Positions 25,876 to 36,512 are shown, counted from the stretch's first letter. The stretch: DNA of 64,000 bases from Aliivibrio sp. EL58 (GCF_900312675.1 NZ_OMPC01000001.1:161140-225139); one strand, 5' to 3'. Notes: generated by a model not told the origin, from the letters alone. Program-made: numbers and translations.

Positions 25876-26664
25876 TTAAATTGAGTGCTTCATTTTATAC
25901 TGCTCTGGTGTGCAATCTGAATAACGCTTAAACATGGTAATAAATGGACTCGTTTGGTTATAGCCTAAGCTGAATGCAACTTCTTTAATCGACATTTTCT
26001 TTCTTAACAGCTCTAAAGAATAAAGATATCTGATCCTTAACCTCCACTCTGTAAAGCTCATGCCTAATTCACTTTGACAATGACGAGATAACGTTCTCTC
26101 TGTAGTGTGATTTCTTTCTGCCCACTCACCTAATGACGTTTCATCAGCAGGGTTAGCTTCAAGTACTTCTAAGATCGGTTTCAGTAATTTATCTGTTGAT
26201 GTTGGTAAAAATCGCTCACTTTGTTTGGCGACTAACAATTGATCGAATAATACCTTAATTAATCTTTCTTGCTGTTCGTTTTCTGGTTTTTGAATTTTAT
26301 GTTCTCGTAGCTCTGCAATTAATACCTCAACTAGTGCACTAATTTCTAATAAACAAGTATGAGCGGGAAGTTTTTTTGCTAGCTCAGGAACAATATTAAC
26401 GGAGCAATAAGCAATGGGTTTTCGATTATAGCTTTGGTGCTGCACTCCCGCAGGAACCCAAATGGCAAAATGAGATGGAGCAAGAAAGCGCTGCCCTTCA
26501 GCTTTCAACTCTAAAATACCACCACTAATGATCTGCAATTGTCCCCATGAGTGTGAATGAGAACGAGTTTCAGTATTTGAGCGAAAAGCATCAAACAATA
26601 GATAAATATCGGAAGGCAACGCCTCAAAAGTAACTGATGCTTGTATATGTCGTTGACCTACCAT
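25876..26664 (-). CDS. AraC-family regulator with cupin sensor domain
   Basis: 262 residues: N-terminal cupin (about 20-90; SHSHSWGQLQIISGG, FAIWVPAGVQH) and C-terminal AraC DNA-binding domain (about 160-260; second helix-turn-helix MSIKEVAFSLGYNQTSPFITMFKR). This is the NimR/YeaM-type layout, whose members often repress a nearby efflux gene. No transporter is adjacent: upstream is 508 bp without a gene, and then a small XRE gene. Confidence 0.9.
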   Translation of the reverse strand: MVGQRHIQASVTFEALPSDIYLLFDAFRSNTETRSHSHSWGQLQIISGGILELKAEGQRFLAPSHFAIWVPAGVQHQSYNRKPIAYCSVNIVPELAKKLPAHTCLLEISALVEVLIAELREHKIQKPENEQQERLIKVLFDQLLVAKQSERFLPTSTDKLLKPILEVLEANPADETSLGEWAERNHTTERTLSRHCQSELGMSFTEWRLRIRYLYSLELLRKKMSIKEVAFSLGYNQTSPFITMFKRYSDCTPEQYKMKHSI

Positions 26665-27172
26665 TCCTTAACCTCAATAAACTGTATTAACTAGAATAAC
26701 GGTATCTAATCATAGTTATTTACAGTGAACAAGTAATATTAAAATAAATGAATAAACTGATGCTAACCTCTAATTTTTTCATATTTTAATATATATATTT
26801 TAACTATTTAATTACCAGTTAAAATATAAAGTATTTTTTGTACAAACAATTTGCATTAAATGAGCAATATGATTATTATGAATTCACAAAATCAATTCGA
26901 TACCTTCTTATCAGATACTTACAAATAAAATTAAGTAGTTAAACCAAAATAACATTTAATTTTAACATGCAAAAACTCACAGATTACGACTTAAAATATC
27001 TGCTCATTTAAATTATTTTTATCTACAATTCAGCGAATATTAAATAAAAATCACACTCTATAAGTTGAGTAATGAAATTTATTTCATTCGTATCTAAATT
27101 AATTGGAAATATAACTTCAATTAAATATTGAATTGTTATCATTATATTAAATTTACAATTCCGAGGTTTATT
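26665..27172. other. AT-rich gene-free region
   Basis: 508 bp, extremely AT-rich, between the AraC-type gene and the XRE gene that point away from each other. Presumably it holds both promoters; no convincing operator, RNA or reading frame was seen. Confidence 0.5.
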
Positions 27173-27553
27173 GTGTTAGATGAAAACACCTCTATGGAAA
27201 GTATCTCTCGACGGATCGAGGCCAGAAAAAAAGAACTAGGACTTTCCAATACTCAAATAGCTACCGCATGCGATGTGTCAACGAGAACAGTTATTAACTG
27301 GACAAGTGGTCTTTCTAGCCCACACATTTCTAAGTTAATACCATTAAGTTTTGTACTAAAAAAAGAACTTGGTTGGATTATCTCTGGTAGTGATAACATC
27401 CCTGATTGGTTAGGAGTCACTATGTCTGATGTTATTGAATTCCATCAAGAGCTCTCAAAATATTCTAAATCTGAACGCACGATGTTATTCAAATCAATCA
27501 GTAACTTAATCAATCAATTTGGTTTTATTTTGAAGACAAAAGAAAACAAATAA
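27173..27553 (+). CDS. Small XRE-family regulator
   Basis: 126 residues from a GTG preceded by CCGAGG six bases upstream. A helix-turn-helix covers about residues 8-62 (LSNTQIATACDVSTRTVINWTSG). The remainder is helical, with WIISGSDNIPDW linking to a short C-terminal helix pair, a form often seen in Vibrio Cro/CI-like chromosomal regulators. No phage genes nearby. A hairpin (TAGCGCATA-GA-TATGCGCTA, 27564-27583) follows. Confidence 0.8.
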   Translation: MLDENTSMESISRRIEARKKELGLSNTQIATACDVSTRTVINWTSGLSSPHISKLIPLSFVLKKELGWIISGSDNIPDWLGVTMSDVIEFHQELSKYSKSERTMLFKSISNLINQFGFILKTKENK

Positions 27554-27563
27554 AGTACGTAGC

Positions 27564-27600
27564 TAGCGCATAGATATGCGCTACTCCACTTTACTTTTCA
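27564..27600 (+). terminator. Hairpin after the XRE gene
   Basis: TAGCGCATAGATATGCGCTA is a perfect inverted repeat followed by a pyrimidine-rich tail; probable terminator ahead of pepT. Confidence 0.5.
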
Positions 27601-27680
27601 TGACCCATCGCAATTTTTCATCTTCTTTTTTGATCCATACTCACTCCTTGCCTTCTTTTCAATTACATAGAGTGATTATC

Positions 27681-28910
27681 ATGAAAAACCTTGTAGAACG
27701 CTTTCTTTCTTATGTAAGTATCGATACCCAGTCAAACCCTTCTGCTCCTCAATGCCCTAGTACAGAAAAACAATTCAATCTAGCAAAGCAATTAATTGTT
27801 GAATTAAATGAGTTAGAACTTTCTGATGTATCTTTAGATGAGAATGGCTACGTCATGGCTCGTTTGCCTTCGAACGTCGACTACACTGTCCCTGCGATTG
27901 GCTTTATTGCTCATATGGACACCGCTCCAGATGCATCCGGTGAGAATGTTAAACCTCAACTTATAAAAAACTACCAAGGCGACATTATTACTCTCGGTAC
28001 TAGTGGTGAAGAACTAAACCCTGCTCAATTTTCTGATTTAAAAAACCTAATTGGGCATGATTTAATTACGACTGACGGGACAACCCTGCTTGGTGCAGAT
28101 AATAAAGCCGGTATTGCTGAAATTTTAACGGCAATTGCAGTACTAAAAGCCAACCCAGAGATCCCACACGGTGATATCTGTATTGGCTTTACACCAGATG
28201 AAGAAATTGGTCGTGGCGCGAACCTATTTGATGTTGAAAAATTCAATGCCAAGTGGGCTTACACCATTGATGGCGGCCCCGTTGGTGAATTAGAGTATGA
28301 AAACTTTAACGCCACTAGCGCTGATGTGATTTGTCACGGTGTTAACGTTCACCCAGGCACAGCTAAAGGCAAGATGATCAACTCCATGAACATTGCCGCG
28401 CAATTCCAATTGATGATGCCTGCCGAAGAAACTCCAGAAGGCACAGAAGGTTATGAAGGTTTCTATCATTTAAAATCAATGGAAACTGGCGTAGCAAAAA
28501 CAGAACTTGGCTACATTGTGCGTGACTTTAGCCGTGAAGGCATGGCTGAGCGTAAAGCCTTTATGCAACAAAAAGTCGATGAACTAAACGAGAAACTAGA
28601 AAAAGGTCGTGTTGGGCTGATTTTAACTGACAGCTACTTCAATATGCGTGAAATGGTAGAGCCTCATCCACACGTCATTGAATTAGCAAAACAAGCAATG
28701 ACCGCTTGTGATATTCAACCAGATATTAAACCAATTCGAGGCGGGACTGATGGCGCTCGTTTATCCTTTATGGGATTACCGTGCCCTAATATCTTTACGG
28801 GTGGTTATAACTTCCACGGTATTCATGAATTCATTACCATTAATGGCATGAAACAAGCCGTTGATGTAATTGTGAAAATTGCAGAGTTAAACGCAATCAA
28901 CAATAAGTAA
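27681..28910 (+). CDS. pepT: Peptidase T (tripeptide aminopeptidase)
   Basis: Starting at [19 protein letters not shown], the protein is 409 residues, the length of E. coli PepT (408); a 35-residue longer frame upstream is not used. M20B zinc-peptidase motifs are in place: [11 protein letters not shown] (zinc His and Asp), [22 protein letters not shown] (catalytic and metal Glu), [17 protein letters not shown] and [15 protein letters not shown]. Cytosolic enzyme that removes N-terminal residues from tripeptides. Confidence 0.96.
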   Translation: MKNLVERFLSYVSIDTQSNPSAPQCPSTEKQFNLAKQLIVELNELELSDVSLDENGYVMARLPSNVDYTVPAIGFIAHMDTAPDASGENVKPQLIKNYQGDIITLGTSGEELNPAQFSDLKNLIGHDLITTDGTTLLGADNKAGIAEILTAIAVLKANPEIPHGDICIGFTPDEEIGRGANLFDVEKFNAKWAYTIDGGPVGELEYENFNATSADVICHGVNVHPGTAKGKMINSMNIAAQFQLMMPAEETPEGTEGYEGFYHLKSMETGVAKTELGYIVRDFSREGMAERKAFMQQKVDELNEKLEKGRVGLILTDSYFNMREMVEPHPHVIELAKQAMTACDIQPDIKPIRGGTDGARLSFMGLPCPNIFTGGYNFHGIHEFITINGMKQAVDVIVKIAELNAINNK

Positions 28911-28933
28911 TTCATAACACTATTTCTAAAACA

Positions 28934-28978
28934 TAAAAAATGCCCGATGATTAACTCAAATCATCGGGCATTTTATTT
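28934..28978. terminator. Bidirectional terminator between pepT and the formate dehydrogenase fusion
   Basis: AAAATGCCCGATGATT pairs with AATCATCGGGCATTTT around a short loop, with A/T tracts on both sides. Confidence 0.9.
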
Positions 28979-28992
28979 GCCTTAACCGTTAT

Positions 28993-31900
28993 TTAGCACA
29001 TTTCAGGTTCTGGTTGTAATACCTTTTCAACCTTCACCGCTGCGACTTTAAACTCAGGGATCTTGGCATGAGGATCAAGTGCAGTTGTGGTCAATTTGTT
29101 CGCCGCCGCTTCTACAAAATGGAATGGAACAAATATTACCCCTTCTTGCATACGCTTGGTTACAAATGCTGGTGCTTCAATCGTGCCACGGCGTGTTGAT
29201 ACTCGAACCATCTCACTGTTTGAAATACCTAAACGCTCAGCATCTGCCACACTCATCATGGCTCGCGGACCTGCAAGATTATTCAACCCTTTAGTTTTAC
29301 GTGTCATAGTGCCTGTATGGTACTGCTCCAATAAGCGGCCCGTTGTTAATACTAATGGATACTCTTCATCTGGAAGCTCTGCAGCATATCTAAATGGAAC
29401 CGCTGCCATTTGACCTTTACCACGCAAGAACTGCTGATTATGCATAATGCGAGTGCCTTGCGGATTCGCGTCATTACATGGCCATTGAAGTCCATTTTTA
29501 CCAATGGCATCCCAGTGCATGCCTTGGTACTGAGGCGTCACTTGAGTGATCTCTTCAGTAATGTCTTCAACCGATTGGTAATTCCATTCACCACCCATTG
29601 CATTGGCAATTTCTTGAATGATCCACCAATCTTCTTTCGCTTCACCCGGAGGATTAACTGCCGGAGAGATACGCTGAACGCGACGTTCAGTATTGGTAAA
29701 ATGACCCGCTTTTTCTGCAAACGAACACGATGGCAGAACAACATCAGCATAAGCCGCGGTTTCTGTCATAAAGATATCTTGTACAACTAAGAAGTCTAAC
29801 GTCTCTAAACCGTGAATTACATGCGCTTGGTCAGGATCACTCAATACAGGGTTCTCGCCCATGACGAATAAACCTTTTACTTGCTCATGGCACGCCGCAT
29901 CTATGATTTCCGTTAGTGTTAAGCCTTTCTTATTTGGTAAGTTTGGCTTATTCCACGCTTTTACGAACTTCTCGTAAACCGCTGGATTCTCGACTTTTTG
30001 ATAACCAGGGAAATCCGTTGGCAACGCGCCCATATCACACGCACCTTGTACGTTTGATTGACCACGAAGTGGATTAATACCACCACCTTCAATACCAATA
30101 TTGCCGCACAACATTTGTAAGTTAGCAATAGAGCGAACGTTGTCATGCCCTGTCGTATGCTGCGTAATACCCATTGAATAATAAATAGCAGTACGCTTGG
30201 CTGTACCAATATAACGCGCCATTTCAATCACATCTTGTGCTTTTACGCCGGTGATTAGCTCAATTTTCTCAGGTGAATATGTCTCTGACATCACTTCTGA
30301 TTTCAGCTCATCAAAACCTTCAACACGTTCAGCGATGTATGCTTGATCGTGCCAGTTGTTTTTGATGATCTGCTGCATAATACCATTAAGTAACATTACA
30401 TCCGTCCCCGGACGTTGCGCTACATACAGCTCAGCGTGATCAGAGATATCAACTTGCTTAGGATCCGCAACAATCAAACGAGCACCGTGATGACGGATGG
30501 CTTGTTTAATGTGAGAAGCAATAATAGGGTGAGCAGATGTCGTATCTGAACCAATAATAAAGATCAGGTCAGAATGTTTGATACTTGGAATATCATTGGT
30601 CATTGCCCCACTACCAATAGACGCTTCTAAGCCCGTTACCGTGGTTGAGTGACATAAGCGTGCACAGTGATCAAGGTTATTGGTTTCAAACTCACGACGT
30701 ACTAATTTTTGGAATGCGTAGTTATCTTCATTGGTGGTTTTTGCCGACGAGAATCCAGCTAGCGCATTACCGCCATGTTGAGATTTAATTGCGCTGAACT
30801 TATCAGCAACTAATGTGATCGCCTCTTCCCAACTTGCAGGAACTAACTCACCATTTTTACGAATTAACGGGGTTTTTAAACGCTCATCACTGCTGACAAA
30901 ATCAAAACCAAAGCGACCTTTAACACACAGCATGCCTTCGTTCACAGGAGATGATTTCGCACCTTGCACATATTTAATTTTGTTTGTTGATTCATCAACC
31001 ATCATGGTTAACTTACAACCCACACCGCAGTATGTACAAATGGTATCTACTGGTTTTAAAATTTCGATTCGGCCTTGAGATTTATCACGGGAATCAACCA
31101 ATGCACCAACAGGACACGCTTGAACACACGCGCCACATTGCACACAGTTCGAGTTACCCATGTCATAACCGTGCTCAAACCCTGCACGACATTCAGGGCG
31201 AGAGGCATTGGTGCCGTCTTCATTTTTCATGAAGCTTAATACGCCATGCACGCCCTTCTCGTTACACGCTTCAACACATTGGCCACAACTAATACAACGG
31301 TTGGCATCAAAAACAATAAATTCAGAACTAGTATCAATAGCAAACTTTTGCTTACTTTCGTTAGTTAAGTCTGTTTCATCGGCTTTGTATTCCGTCGCAT
31401 AATCACGCAAACCACAATTGGTATTTGCCTGACACGCACACTCTAAACAACGTTCCGCTTCACGTATTGCATCTAAGTTATCAAAACCCGTTTCAACCTC
31501 ATCAAAGCTTTGTTCACGTTGCTCTGCGGTTAACTCTGGCATAATAACGCGCATCGCTTTTTGAATGTGCTCGAAGTATTTAGGATCTACCTGCTTGGTC
31601 TTTTTCTCTTTTTGAGAATTAAACGGTTTAGTTGGAATCTTCTCCATATCACCACTAAAGAAACGATCAATCGCTTCTGCAGCAATACGCCCATCAGCAA
31701 CCGCTTCAATAGCCGTTGCAGGACCACGACGAAAATCACCAATACTAAAAATGTTTTTCACACCACTGTGCATGGTTAGGCTATTCGAATCAGCCGTATT
31801 CCAACGAGTCAGTGGCAAATCAATAGTGTCGTTGTCTAAAAAGCTTAAATCCGGTTTTTGTGATACCGCTGAAATGACGGTATCAAAGTCTTCAATAAAG

Positions 31901-33153
31901 AATTCACCCGTTGCTTTAGGGCTACGGCGACCAGACGCATCCGGCTCACCCAGTGCCATTTTCTCTAAACGAACTTGAGTCACTCGCCCATCTTCATCGG
32001 CAATATTTTCAACAGGATTGGTTAAGAAATGGAATTTAACGCCTTCATGTTCAGCCTCAACCACTTCGTAATCTTCAGCGGGCATCTCTTCACGGGTACG
32101 ACGATAAATAAGCGTGGTATCTGCACCATCACGCACCGCTGTACGAGCACAGTCAATCGCCGTGTTACCACCACCAATAACCGCTACTTTTTTGCCTGTA
32201 ATGAGTTTAGATTCAGTTACGTAATCTTTTAAGTAATCAACACCTAAATAACAGCCACCAAGCTCACTGCCTTGATAATGCATTTCAACGGCTTTTGAAG
32301 CTCCTACCGCCAAACAAACCGCATCGTAATCGTCACTTAACTGTGTTAATGAAAAATCCTCACCTAATTTCACAGAAGTTTGAATCTCCATGCCATTACG
32401 GCACATCAACTCAATTTCTTTATCTAAAATTGATTTTGGTAAACGATATTCAGGGATACCATAGCGTAACCAACCGCCCGCTTTAGGCATCGAATCAAAC
32501 ACCGTTACGTTGTAACCCTCATTAGTTAGGTAATAGCCACAGGTTAATCCACCAGGGCCACTGCCAATTACAGCAATGGATTTACCTTTGTCCGCTTTTT
32601 TAGGGGGCACATAAGATTCTTGCGCATGCAGATCCACATCAGCGGCGTGACGCTTAAGTTGACGAATAGCCAATGGCTCATCAACCAAGCCACGACGACA
32701 CTCAGTTTCACAAAAAGCAGGGCAGACACGGCCAATTGATAATGGCATTGGCAATGTTCGTTTGATGACTTCAATGGCTTTTTGGTGATCATTTTGCGAA
32801 ATATGGTACAGGTATGATTGTATATCCACGCCAGCAGGACACGCGGTTTGGCACGGTGCTTCGCAATCTGCGTAATGATCAGAAAGTATTTTATTTAATG
32901 CACTTTGACGACGTTTTGCTAACGCTTCAGACGAAGTGATCACTTGCATACCATCAACTGCTTGAGTTTCACAAGCACGTTGAATTCCATGCCCATCAAC
33001 TTCTACAACACACAGATCACATGGTATTTTTTCACCATTAATGTTGTTTCCACACAGTGACGGGATCTCGACATTGCATTCCTTTGCAGCAGCTAAAAGT
33101 GTTAACTCTTCAGCGATAGTGAATGTTTGGTTATCTATAGTTATTTTCATCAT
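28993..33153 (-). CDS. fdhF: GltD-like oxidoreductase / formate dehydrogenase alpha fusion
   Basis: 1386 residues in one intact frame. Order: [2Fe-2S] domain (1-80; C34, C45, C48, C61), GltD-type Fe-S helical domain (85-180; C97, C101, C105), FAD and NAD(P)H Rossmann folds (GSGPGG 198-203; GGGNTAID 327-334), further linker cysteines (569-580), two ferredoxin clusters (CISCGQCVEAC 620-630; CVQCGACVQAC 670-680), then a molybdopterin formate dehydrogenase domain with its own cluster (CTYCGVGC 706-713). The active-site position is C834 (HCARLCHS), replacing the selenocysteine of E. coli FdhF. It may couple formate oxidation to NAD(P)+ in one chain. No fdhD or hydrogenase gene is near. Divergent from glpABC. 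Confidence 0.9.
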   Translation of the reverse strand: MMKITIDNQTFTIAEELTLLAAAKECNVEIPSLCGNNINGEKIPCDLCVVEVDGHGIQRACETQAVDGMQVITSSEALAKRRQSALNKILSDHYADCEAPCQTACPAGVDIQSYLYHISQNDHQKAIEVIKRTLPMPLSIGRVCPAFCETECRRGLVDEPLAIRQLKRHAADVDLHAQESYVPPKKADKGKSIAVIGSGPGGLTCGYYLTNEGYNVTVFDSMPKAGGWLRYGIPEYRLPKSILDKEIELMCRNGMEIQTSVKLGEDFSLTQLSDDYDAVCLAVGASKAVEMHYQGSELGGCYLGVDYLKDYVTESKLITGKKVAVIGGGNTAIDCARTAVRDGADTTLIYRRTREEMPAEDYEVVEAEHEGVKFHFLTNPVENIADEDGRVTQVRLEKMALGEPDASGRRSPKATGEFFIEDFDTVISAVSQKPDLSFLDNDTIDLPLTRWNTADSNSLTMHSGVKNIFSIGDFRRGPATAIEAVADGRIAAEAIDRFFSGDMEKIPTKPFNSQKEKKTKQVDPKYFEHIQKAMRVIMPELTAEQREQSFDEVETGFDNLDAIREAERCLECACQANTNCGLRDYATEYKADETDLTNESKQKFAIDTSSEFIVFDANRCISCGQCVEACNEKGVHGVLSFMKNEDGTNASRPECRAGFEHGYDMGNSNCVQCGACVQACPVGALVDSRDKSQGRIEILKPVDTICTYCGVGCKLTMMVDESTNKIKYVQGAKSSPVNEGMLCVKGRFGFDFVSSDERLKTPLIRKNGELVPASWEEAITLVADKFSAIKSQHGGNALAGFSSAKTTNEDNYAFQKLVRREFETNNLDHCARLCHSTTVTGLEASIGSGAMTNDIPSIKHSDLIFIIGSDTTSAHPIIASHIKQAIRHHGARLIVADPKQVDISDHAELYVAQRPGTDVMLLNGIMQQIIKNNWHDQAYIAERVEGFDELKSEVMSETYSPEKIELITGVKAQDVIEMARYIGTAKRTAIYYSMGITQHTTGHDNVRSIANLQMLCGNIGIEGGGINPLRGQSNVQGACDMGALPTDFPGYQKVENPAVYEKFVKAWNKPNLPNKKGLTLTEIIDAACHEQVKGLFVMGENPVLSDPDQAHVIHGLETLDFLVVQDIFMTETAAYADVVLPSCSFAEKAGHFTNTERRVQRISPAVNPPGEAKEDWWIIQEIANAMGGEWNYQSVEDITEEITQVTPQYQGMHWDAIGKNGLQWPCNDANPQGTRIMHNQQFLRGKGQMAAVPFRYAAELPDEEYPLVLTTGRLLEQYHTGTMTRKTKGLNNLAGPRAMMSVADAERLGISNSEMVRVSTRRGTIEAPAFVTKRMQEGVIFVPFHFVEAAANKLTTTALDPHAKIPEFKVAAVKVEKVLQPEPEMC

Positions 33154-33239
33154 TCAGTACCCTAGATTTATTACTAATTATCCCAATTATATCACCTGTT
33201 CTTTATAAAATTTGAAGTGCCTCGCAAACCTACCTATCT

Positions 33240-33259
33240 ATAATTCGAAAACGAGCAAA
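33240..33259. promoter_or_regulatory. Possible second GlpR-like site upstream of glpA
   Basis: ATAATTCGAAAACGAGCAAA fits about 14 of 20 positions of the E. coli GlpR consensus (WATGTTCGWTAWCGAACATW as remembered). Placed about 190 bp before glpA and 90 bp before the divergent fusion gene. Confidence 0.35.
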
Positions 33260-33349
33260 TCATTCTCATTACCCTCGAGTAAAACCCCTAAATTAACCTT
33301 CGATTAATGAAAATCATGTGACTCATATACCAAAACGAAAACAACACGA

Positions 33350-33365
33350 ATGCGCGAACGAGCAT
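33350..33365. promoter_or_regulatory. Candidate GlpR operator upstream of glpABC
   Basis: ATGCGCGAACGAGCAT, about 83 bp before the glpA start. It belongs to a set of three elements in this window (also before glpD and glpF) that share ATG-M-GC-N3-CGARCA. Confidence 0.55.
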
Positions 33366-33447
33366 AATTGCGCTAAATCAAAGAAAGTGCAGAAGATAAA
33401 TATCATCATAGTTCCATACATCAAAAGTGGTAAAAAGAGAGTGAATT

Positions 33448-35145
33448 ATGGACAAAACGTCTCGATTAGAAACGTCAGTTATCATCATTGGAGGTGGTGC
33501 AACAGGCACAGGGATCATGCGTGACTGTGCTCTGCGCGGTATCGATTGCATTTTAATTGAAAAAGACGATTTAGCTTCTGGAACGACAGGCCGAAATCAT
33601 GGCTTACTTCACTCTGGGGCTCGCTATGCCGTGACGGATAACGAATCAGCAAAAGAATGTATTCATGAGAATAAAATACTAAAAAACATCGCAAAGCATT
33701 GTGTTGAAGATACACAAGGCCTATTTATCTCTCTTCCTGATGATGATTTAGATTTTCAAAAGCAGTTTATTGAGTCATGCCAAGTTGCTGGTATTGAAGC
33801 AAAACAACTCACGCCTAAAGAAGCCTTATTACTTGAGCCAAACGTCAATCCTAACCTAATTGGTGCGGTTCAAGTGCCAGATGGAACACTTGACCCTTTT
33901 CGTTTATGTGCGGCAAATGTACTTGATGCGAAAGAAAATGGTGCGCGTTTGCTCACTCATACTCATGTTACTTCTCTTATTCGCCATCAAGATACCGTAT
34001 TAGGTGTAAATTGCATTGATACAAGAACCAATAAGAAAACCCAAATATTTGCTTCAGAAGTGATTAATGCCGCAGGTATTTGGGGACAAAACATTTGTGA
34101 ATACGCTGATTTGAGTATCAAGATGTTCCCAGCGAAAGGCTCATTACTGATCTTAGATTATCGTATTAATAACTTAGTAATAAACCGTTGCCGTAAACCT
34201 TCTGATGCCGACATTTTAGTACCGGGTGACACTATTTCATTAATAGGAACAACCTCTGAGCATATTGATTATGACAAAATAGATGACCTTCACGTTAGCG
34301 CTAAAGAAGTGGATATCCTGCTAAGCGAAGGCGCGAAACTTGCCCCGATCATGGCGAATACTCGAGTACTTCGTGCTTATGCTGGTGTTCGTCCGCTAGT
34401 CGCTGTTGATGATGATGGCTCAGGTCGAAATATAAGCCGCGGAATTGTACTGCTTGATCATGGTGAAAAAGATGGACTGAACGGATTTACTACCATTACT
34501 GGCGGTAAGTTAATGACTTCACGCTTAATGGCTGAGATGACGACCGATCTTGTGGCTAAAAAACTAAGAAACACTCAAGAATGTACCACTCATCTTCGCC
34601 CACTCCCAGGTTCAAACAGTGCTTCTATTCAAGCGAAAAAAACAGCAAGCCTAGCAAAACCCGTTTATCAAAGTGCGGTTTATCGTCATGGTGAACGAGC
34701 ACAAGGTTTCTTAACTGATAATGCCAAAGATCAAGCGGTTATCTGTGAATGTGAAATGGTAACTCAAGGTGAAATCAACTATGCCATCAATCAATTAGAT
34801 GTGCACAACTTAGTCGATCTACGTCGTCGTACTCGTTTAGGTATGGGGCCTTGCCAAGGCGAACTATGTACTTACCGTGCTGCGGGGCTTTTTGAAGAAT
34901 GCGGCCAAGTCTCTGGCAATCAATCTAGCCAATTATTGACTCACTTTTTAGAAGAACGCTGGAAAGGTATCAAACCCGTTTTCTGGGGTGATGCTCTGCG
35001 TGAGGCTGAATTTAGCTATTGGATTTATGAAGGCTTATTTGGTGCAAGCGATATACCAACCGTAAACACCAATCCTAATACCGCTATAACGTCAGAACAA
35101 ACAGAGACGTCTCAACAACAAAAAGAACAAGAGGCAACATTATGA
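33448..35145 (+). CDS. glpA: Anaerobic glycerol-3-phosphate dehydrogenase subunit A
   Basis: 565 residues. FAD-binding VIIIGGGATGTGIMRD at the N-terminus and DAO fold to about 375; C-terminal BFD-like [2Fe-2S] domain (about 425-480; CECEMV ... GMGPCQGELC). GlpA with GlpB forms the soluble catalytic dimer that oxidises glycerol-3-phosphate to dihydroxyacetone phosphate during anaerobic growth. E. coli GlpA is 542 residues. First of three translationally coupled genes; overlaps glpB by ATGA. Confidence 0.96.
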   Translation: MDKTSRLETSVIIIGGGATGTGIMRDCALRGIDCILIEKDDLASGTTGRNHGLLHSGARYAVTDNESAKECIHENKILKNIAKHCVEDTQGLFISLPDDDLDFQKQFIESCQVAGIEAKQLTPKEALLLEPNVNPNLIGAVQVPDGTLDPFRLCAANVLDAKENGARLLTHTHVTSLIRHQDTVLGVNCIDTRTNKKTQIFASEVINAAGIWGQNICEYADLSIKMFPAKGSLLILDYRINNLVINRCRKPSDADILVPGDTISLIGTTSEHIDYDKIDDLHVSAKEVDILLSEGAKLAPIMANTRVLRAYAGVRPLVAVDDDGSGRNISRGIVLLDHGEKDGLNGFTTITGGKLMTSRLMAEMTTDLVAKKLRNTQECTTHLRPLPGSNSASIQAKKTASLAKPVYQSAVYRHGERAQGFLTDNAKDQAVICECEMVTQGEINYAINQLDVHNLVDLRRRTRLGMGPCQGELCTYRAAGLFEECGQVSGNQSSQLLTHFLEERWKGIKPVFWGDALREAEFSYWIYEGLFGASDIPTVNTNPNTAITSEQTETSQQQKEQEATL

Positions 35146-36512
35146 ATTTCGATACCATTATCATTGGCGGTGGCATGGCAGGATTAAGCTGTGCTCTTCG
35201 CTGCTTAGAAGCTGGCTTAAAAACAGCGGTGATTGCCTCTGGTCAAAGTGCCCTACACTTCTCATCAGGCTCTATTGATGTATTAGCAAAAACACCTGAC
35301 GGCACGCATGTTATCGACCCTATGTCAGCAATTGATGGATTTTCGACTCATTATCCTGAACACCCTTATGCCACATTAGGAAAAGAAACGGTAAACCGTG
35401 CTATTGATTGGTACCAAGCGACGCTATCTAGTATTGGTGTTCCACTAACCTCTCAAACAAACGGACGTAATCATTATCGATTAACGCCACTAGGCACAAT
35501 GAAATCAACGTGGTTATCGCAACCTTTTGTTCATCAATTCCCAATGGCATTAGAAAGCAATACAGTGCAAAAAATCGTATTAGTGACGGTTGATGGCTTT
35601 CGTGATTTTCAACCAAAATTAGCGCAAGATAACTTAAAGCAGATCACTCAATTATCTGATGTTGAAATTTCAACAGCAACCGTCTCTTTGTCTGCGTTTA
35701 ATGAAATTCAACGTAATCACTGTGAATTACGATCCATTGATCTTTCTCGATTATTAGCAAAACGAGCGAACTTACAAGAGTTTGCACATGCACTGCAGCA
35801 ACACGCTAATCTCGGCGATCTTGTCGTTATTCCTGCTATTTTTGGCAATGGCAAAGGATTGGGGCTTTTAAAAGAGATTGAAGCATTAACTCAATTAACT
35901 TTATGTGAAGTTCCAACCATGCCACCGTCATTGTTAGGTATTCGATTAGAAGAAACCATGAAACACGCTTTCATTGAACAAGGTGGAACCCTACTCAATG
36001 GGGACCACGTTATTCAAGGTGAGTTTTCGTATGTTGATAAAGAAGATCCTGAACATTCGCACTACAGATTAAACCGTATATTCACTAAAAATCATGGTGA
36101 CTTCCCACTGCAAGCAAAACAGTTTGTACTAGCAACCGGCAGCTTCTTTAGCCAAGGCTTAAAAGCAAGTGCAGATTCAATGGAAGAACCTATTTTTGGT
36201 TTAGATATGGACCAAACGGCTTCTCGCACAGATTGGTACAGTTCTGCTTTTTTTAGTCCACAATCACACCCATTTTTAAGCATGGGTGTAAAAACGACGT
36301 CACAACTACAAGCGATAAAATCAGGTCATGTTATTGATAACTTCTACTGTGCAGGTGCGATCTTATCTGGTTATAACCCTGTATTAGAAGGCAGCGGCAG
36401 TGGTGTGGCAATTAGCTCTGGCTTTCATGCTGCAGAATCAATAATCAAGCAAATCAAACCTGAATTTTTAACCACTAACCAAACAGAAAAACAACAAGAG
36501 GTCGCATTATGA
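35142..36512 (+). CDS. glpB: Anaerobic glycerol-3-phosphate dehydrogenase subunit B
   Basis: 456 residues (419 in E. coli). Flavoprotein with TIIIGGGMAGLSCALRCLEAG at the N-terminus, a second dinucleotide-type strand near the C-terminus (FYCAGAILSGYNP.EGSGSGVAISSG), and FSSGSIDVLA typical of GlpB. Carries FMN/FAD and passes electrons from GlpA to GlpC. Start overlaps the glpA stop, and its stop overlaps the glpC start, both as ATGA. Confidence 0.95.
   Translation: MNFDTIIIGGGMAGLSCALRCLEAGLKTAVIASGQSALHFSSGSIDVLAKTPDGTHVIDPMSAIDGFSTHYPEHPYATLGKETVNRAIDWYQATLSSIGVPLTSQTNGRNHYRLTPLGTMKSTWLSQPFVHQFPMALESNTVQKIVLVTVDGFRDFQPKLAQDNLKQITQLSDVEISTATVSLSAFNEIQRNHCELRSIDLSRLLAKRANLQEFAHALQQHANLGDLVVIPAIFGNGKGLGLLKEIEALTQLTLCEVPTMPPSLLGIRLEETMKHAFIEQGGTLLNGDHVIQGEFSYVDKEDPEHSHYRLNRIFTKNHGDFPLQAKQFVLATGSFFSQGLKASADSMEEPIFGLDMDQTASRTDWYSSAFFSPQSHPFLSMGVKTTSQLQAIKSGHVIDNFYCAGAILSGYNPVLEGSGSGVAISSGFHAAESIIKQIKPEFLTTNQTEKQQEVAL

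Noticed and set aside
27173-27553. Small XRE gene considered as a prophage repressor or antitoxin
   Set aside because: No phage genes, integrase or toxin partner in the neighbourhood.
29079-33000. Many plus-strand frames of 60-130 codons within the formate dehydrogenase fusion
   Set aside because: All are antisense to one continuous, motif-rich 1386-codon gene; they have no recognisable domains.
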